This document shows, piece by piece, positions 5,480 to 6,072 of a stretch of DNA of 6,072 nucleotides. The notes beneath the pieces are model-generated. The model ran no database searches and had not been told where the DNA came from. It saw only the letters and a list, made by a program, of their open reading frames with translations. This DNA comes from an uncultured Gemmatimonadota bacterium. Its GTDB lineage: Bacteria; Gemmatimonadota; Gemmatimonadetes; Gemmatimonadales; Gemmatimonadaceae. Location: the NCBI GenBank assembly GCA_946479015.1, contig CAMLEQ010000243.1:1-6072 (forward strand), given 5' to 3'. A program made the position numbers and the translations under genes. Numbering within the stretch: the first letter of the stretch is position 1; each line of letters begins with the position of its first letter.

Positions 5480-5507
5480 TACGCGAGGGGGCTCGGAAAC
5501 GTTGAAC
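5478..5507 (-). promoter_or_regulatory. Candidate ECF-type promoter for the sigma/exporter operon
   Basis: On the minus strand GTTCAAC (5507-5501) ends in the AAC typical of ECF -35 elements. After a 17-bp spacer, CGTACC (5483-5478) carries the CGT typical of ECF -10 elements. Transcription would start near 5471, about 17 bases before the GTG. The position, directly upstream of a self-coupled ECF operon, fits autoregulation. The motif is short and I cannot rule out chance. No better sigma-70-like pair is seen in the gap. Confidence 0.25.
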
Positions 5508-5524
5508 GGGGGCATCAGCCCCCG
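5507..5524 (-). terminator. GC hairpin at the stop codon of the HD-domain gene, possible terminator
   Basis: The plus-strand sequence CGGGGGC-ATCA-GCCCCCG (5507-5524) is a perfect 7-bp stem with a 4-base loop. In the minus-strand transcript the loop is UGAU and contains the UGA stop of the HD-domain gene (5517-5515). The stem is followed by UUCAACGUUUCC, only weakly U-rich. It may act as an intrinsic terminator separating this gene from the sigma-factor operon, or as a pausing or 3'-end-stabilising hairpin. The missing clean U-tract keeps confidence moderate. Confidence 0.45.
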
Positions 5525-6072
5525 CTCCCGATTCCCGCGAGCCCCAGCGCGTCGGCCGATCGTCGCATCGCGTCGATCACGAACTGCACGTGCGTGTCCA
5601 GCTCCACTCCCAGCTCCTGCGCGCCGAGGAGCACGTCCTCGCGGCTCACTCCCCGGGCGAACGCCTTGTCCTTCATCTTCTTGCGCACCGACCGGGCGTC
5701 CACGTCGTGCACGCTCCTGGACGGCTTCACGAGCGCGGTGGCGGTGATGAGCCCAGTCAGCTCGTCCACGGCGAAGAGCGCCTTCGCCATCTGCGTCTCC
5801 CGCGGCACGCCGGTGTAGGAGGCGTGGCCGAGGATCGCCTCGAGGATGTCGTCGGGGTATCCCCGATCCTGGAGGATGCGCACTCCCGCGGCGGGGTGCT
5901 CCTCGCTGGGAGAGTGCGCGGCGTTCGGCCACCGCTCGTAGTCGAAGTCGTGGAGCAGCCCGGCGAGCCCCCACCGCTCGCGGTCCTCGCCGAACTCGTC
6001 CGCGTAGGCGCGCATGGCCGCCTCCACCGCGAGCATGTGCTTCCGCAGCGACTCGCTGGCGGTGTACTCGTG
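5515..6072 (-). CDS. HD-superfamily (HDIG-type) hydrolase, partial at the 5' end
   Basis: The last 185 codons of an HD-domain gene are present; the frame is open to the right edge, so the N-terminus lies outside the window. The visible part starts HEYTASESLRKHMLAVE, matching the start of the HD core, so only a short piece is probably missing. Candidate metal ligands occur in the expected order: His12, the HD pair His41-Asp42 (in LLHDFDYERWP), His59, His83 and Asp103 (in AVDELTG). After the core comes a basic segment, SVRKKMKDKAFARGV (128-142), typical of this stand-alone HDIG subfamily. Such proteins are predicted metal-dependent phosphohydrolases; the substrate is not known. The internal ATG at 6036 is a poor start because it would lose the first conserved His. 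The gene is separated from the sigma-factor operon by 60 bp and a terminator-like hairpin, so a functional link is not supported. Confidence 0.88.
   Translation of the reverse strand, partial: HEYTASESLRKHMLAVEAAMRAYADEFGEDRERWGLAGLLHDFDYERWPNAAHSPSEEHPAAGVRILQDRGYPDDILEAILGHASYTGVPRETQMAKALFAVDELTGLITATALVKPSRSVHDVDARSVRKKMKDKAFARGVSREDVLLGAQELGVELDTHVQFVIDAMRRSADALGLAGIGSGG

Noticed and set aside
5515..6036. ATG at 6036 as the start of the HD-domain protein
   Set aside because: The frame stays open to the edge, and the 12 upstream codons encode a typical HD-domain beginning with the first conserved His, so the gene continues outside the window.
1..6072. CRISPR array, tRNA, rRNA, insertion sequence or attachment site
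   Set aside because: No spaced direct repeats, tRNA-like folds, transposase motifs or flanking terminal repeats were seen. The only tandem repeat is the short heptamer at 61-86.

Overview
The window is very GC-rich DNA in which all seven supported genes lie on the minus strand, so the biological reading direction is from high to low coordinates. The codon style, the ECF sigma-factor operon and the split MacB-type exporter genes suggest an environmental Gram-negative bacterium. Gemmatimonadota or a similar high-GC phylum is my best guess, but this is an inference from style and not proven. A TolC-type outer-membrane protein and a lipoprotein-type periplasmic adaptor both require a double-membrane envelope.

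Layout in transcription order. At the right edge (5515-6072) is the 3' part of an HD-superfamily hydrolase gene, whose N-terminus lies outside the window. A GC-rich hairpin overlaps its stop codon. A 60-bp gap (5455-5514) then holds that hairpin, a weak ECF-like promoter candidate and a short inverted repeat. From 5454 to 85 runs one very compact six-gene unit: an ECF sigma factor, a small single-span membrane protein (probable anti-sigma factor), a membrane-anchored CpxP/CnrX-like LTxxQ protein, a TolC-family outer-membrane factor, a MacA-like adaptor lipoprotein and a MacB/FtsX-type ABC permease. Junctions are -4, +15, -4, -4 and +3 bp, and three of them are ATGA stop/start overlaps. The left edge (1-84) has no recognisable gene but carries a 7-bp tandem repeat that gives the transcript a strong G-quadruplex motif starting at the permease stop codon.

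How the genes may work together: sigma factor, anti-sigma and LTxxQ protein look like an envelope-sensing module, similar in parts to CnrH/CnrY/CnrX of the cnr nickel-cobalt resistance operon. Here the module heads an operon for a tripartite ABC exporter (MacA-MacB-TolC type) rather than an RND pump. The likely model is self-induced export under envelope or toxicant stress. The substrate is unknown, and no ATP-binding subunit is encoded in the window. This regulator-exporter coupling is the most interesting feature here; the link is inferred from gene order and coupling.
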